From positions 1 through 6,378 of the forward strand of contig JAZNWZ010000083.1 in the NCBI GenBank assembly GCA_045593645.1: a stretch of 6,378 nucleotides of DNA, in the 5' to 3' direction. Below are positions 6,029 through 6,378 of this stretch, piece by piece (the stretch's first letter is position 1; every line of letters starts with the position of its first letter). The notes below the pieces were generated by a model. The model made no database searches. It had not been told where the DNA came from and was given only the letters and a program-made list of their open reading frames with translations. This stretch comes from Fimenecus sp045593645 (GTDB lineage Bacteria > Bacillota > Clostridia > Oscillospirales > Acutalibacteraceae). The translations under genes and the position numbers were made by a program.

Positions 6029-6378
6029 ATGAAAAAGTTTAAGAAAGCAATTATTATAACAGTTGTTTTATGTTTATTGTTTTCTATAAATGCTTTTGCA
6101 ATAGACTTGCCGAAGCCAACAAGCAACTTTTTTGTTAATGATTTTGCAAATGTAATTAACGAAGAAGACGAAAAAGAAATGATGGCTCTTGGTGCAAGCC
6201 TGTTTAAACAGACAACTGTACAGGTTGTGGTTGTAACAGTTGACTCTCTTGATGGTAATGACATTGATGAATTTGCCCTTGAATTAGGTCGTAAATGGGG
6301 CGTTGGCGATGAAGAAAAGGATAATGGTGTTGTCCTTTTATGGTCAGTTAAAGATAGAGAAATTACTATTCAAGTAGG
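6029..6378 (+). CDS. TPM-domain (YgcG-like) secreted or membrane protein, 3' end outside window
   Basis: This reading frame is open to the window edge; 116 codons are visible. It starts with a signal peptide: a Lys-rich MKKFKK, a hydrophobic core (7-20) and a likely cleavage after Ala-Phe-Ala at residue 24. The TPM domain follows (about 35-116), with the recognisable NDFANVIN, VQVVVVTVDSL, GRKWGVGDEEKDNGVVLL and DREITIQVG segments. TPM proteins are annotated as phosphatase-like extracytoplasmic proteins and often continue into a membrane helix and a Gly/Ser-rich tail, which cannot be seen here. The ATG lies 2 bases after the lemA stop, an in-frame TGA at 6020-6022 blocks a longer start, and no clear Shine-Dalgarno sequence precedes it, so translation may depend on ribosomes finishing lemA. 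Family assignment is confident; function is not established. Confidence 0.88.
   Translation, partial: MKKFKKAIIITVVLCLLFSINAFAIDLPKPTSNFFVNDFANVINEEDEKEMMALGASLFKQTTVQVVVVTVDSLDGNDIDEFALELGRKWGVGDEEKDNGVVLLWSVKDREITIQV

Larger units (their letters stand above)
17..6378 (+). other. Probable single transcription unit of cell-envelope genes
   Basis: Six consecutive genes share one strand with gaps of 3, 47, 29, 15 and 2 bases, and none of the gaps shows a hairpin followed by a T-run. Each downstream gene except the last has its own ribosome binding site. Co-transcription is inferred from spacing. The weakest links are the 47- and 29-base gaps, which are AT-rich and could hide a weak internal promoter. 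The promoter and any terminator of the unit would lie outside the window. Confidence 0.6.

Overview
The window reads as a single-strand, AT-rich stretch from a low-GC Gram-positive bacterium, most likely a Clostridia member (Ruminococcaceae/Oscillospiraceae-like). That placement is inference. It rests on AGGAGG/AGGTGA-type ribosome binding sites, universal TAA stops, AT-rich codon choice, and family content (class B sortases, a SpoIID/LytB domain, a LemA-TPM pair). No rRNA, tRNA, CRISPR array, insertion sequence or phage gene is visible.

Layout, all on the + strand: class B sortase 1 (17-934), class B sortase 2 with a long cytoplasmic N-terminal extension (938-2206), a 708-residue membrane protein with a C-terminal SpoIID/LytB-like domain (2254-4380), a GalE-type UDP-hexose 4-epimerase (4410-5426), LemA (5442-6026), and a TPM-domain protein cut by the window end (6029 to beyond 6378). 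The gaps are 3, 47, 29, 15 and 2 bases. None holds a convincing terminator or a strong promoter, so the six genes are probably co-transcribed, possibly from a promoter left of the window. No gene-free stretch exceeds 50 bases.

The theme is the cell envelope. The two sortases would attach proteins to peptidoglycan or build polymers. The SpoIID-like protein projects a putative glycan-cleaving domain outside the membrane. The epimerase supplies UDP-Gal and, from one active-site residue, perhaps UDP-GalNAc. LemA and the TPM protein form a commonly linked membrane/extracytoplasmic pair of unclear function. No sortase substrate is present in the window.

The most unusual object is the SpoIID-like protein. 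Its cytoplasmic half (about residues 1-320) looks like a compact, degenerate relative of CinA (molybdopterin-binding-like domain followed by a PncC-like domain) with the catalytic motifs lost, joined through one membrane helix and a threonine-rich linker to the SpoIID domain. This CinA resemblance was read by eye and needs a profile search. Other points of interest are the divergence of the tandem sortases (a different Cys-Arg loop, a shared C-terminal tail, a charged N-terminal extension in only one) and the cysteine at the substrate-gate position of the epimerase.
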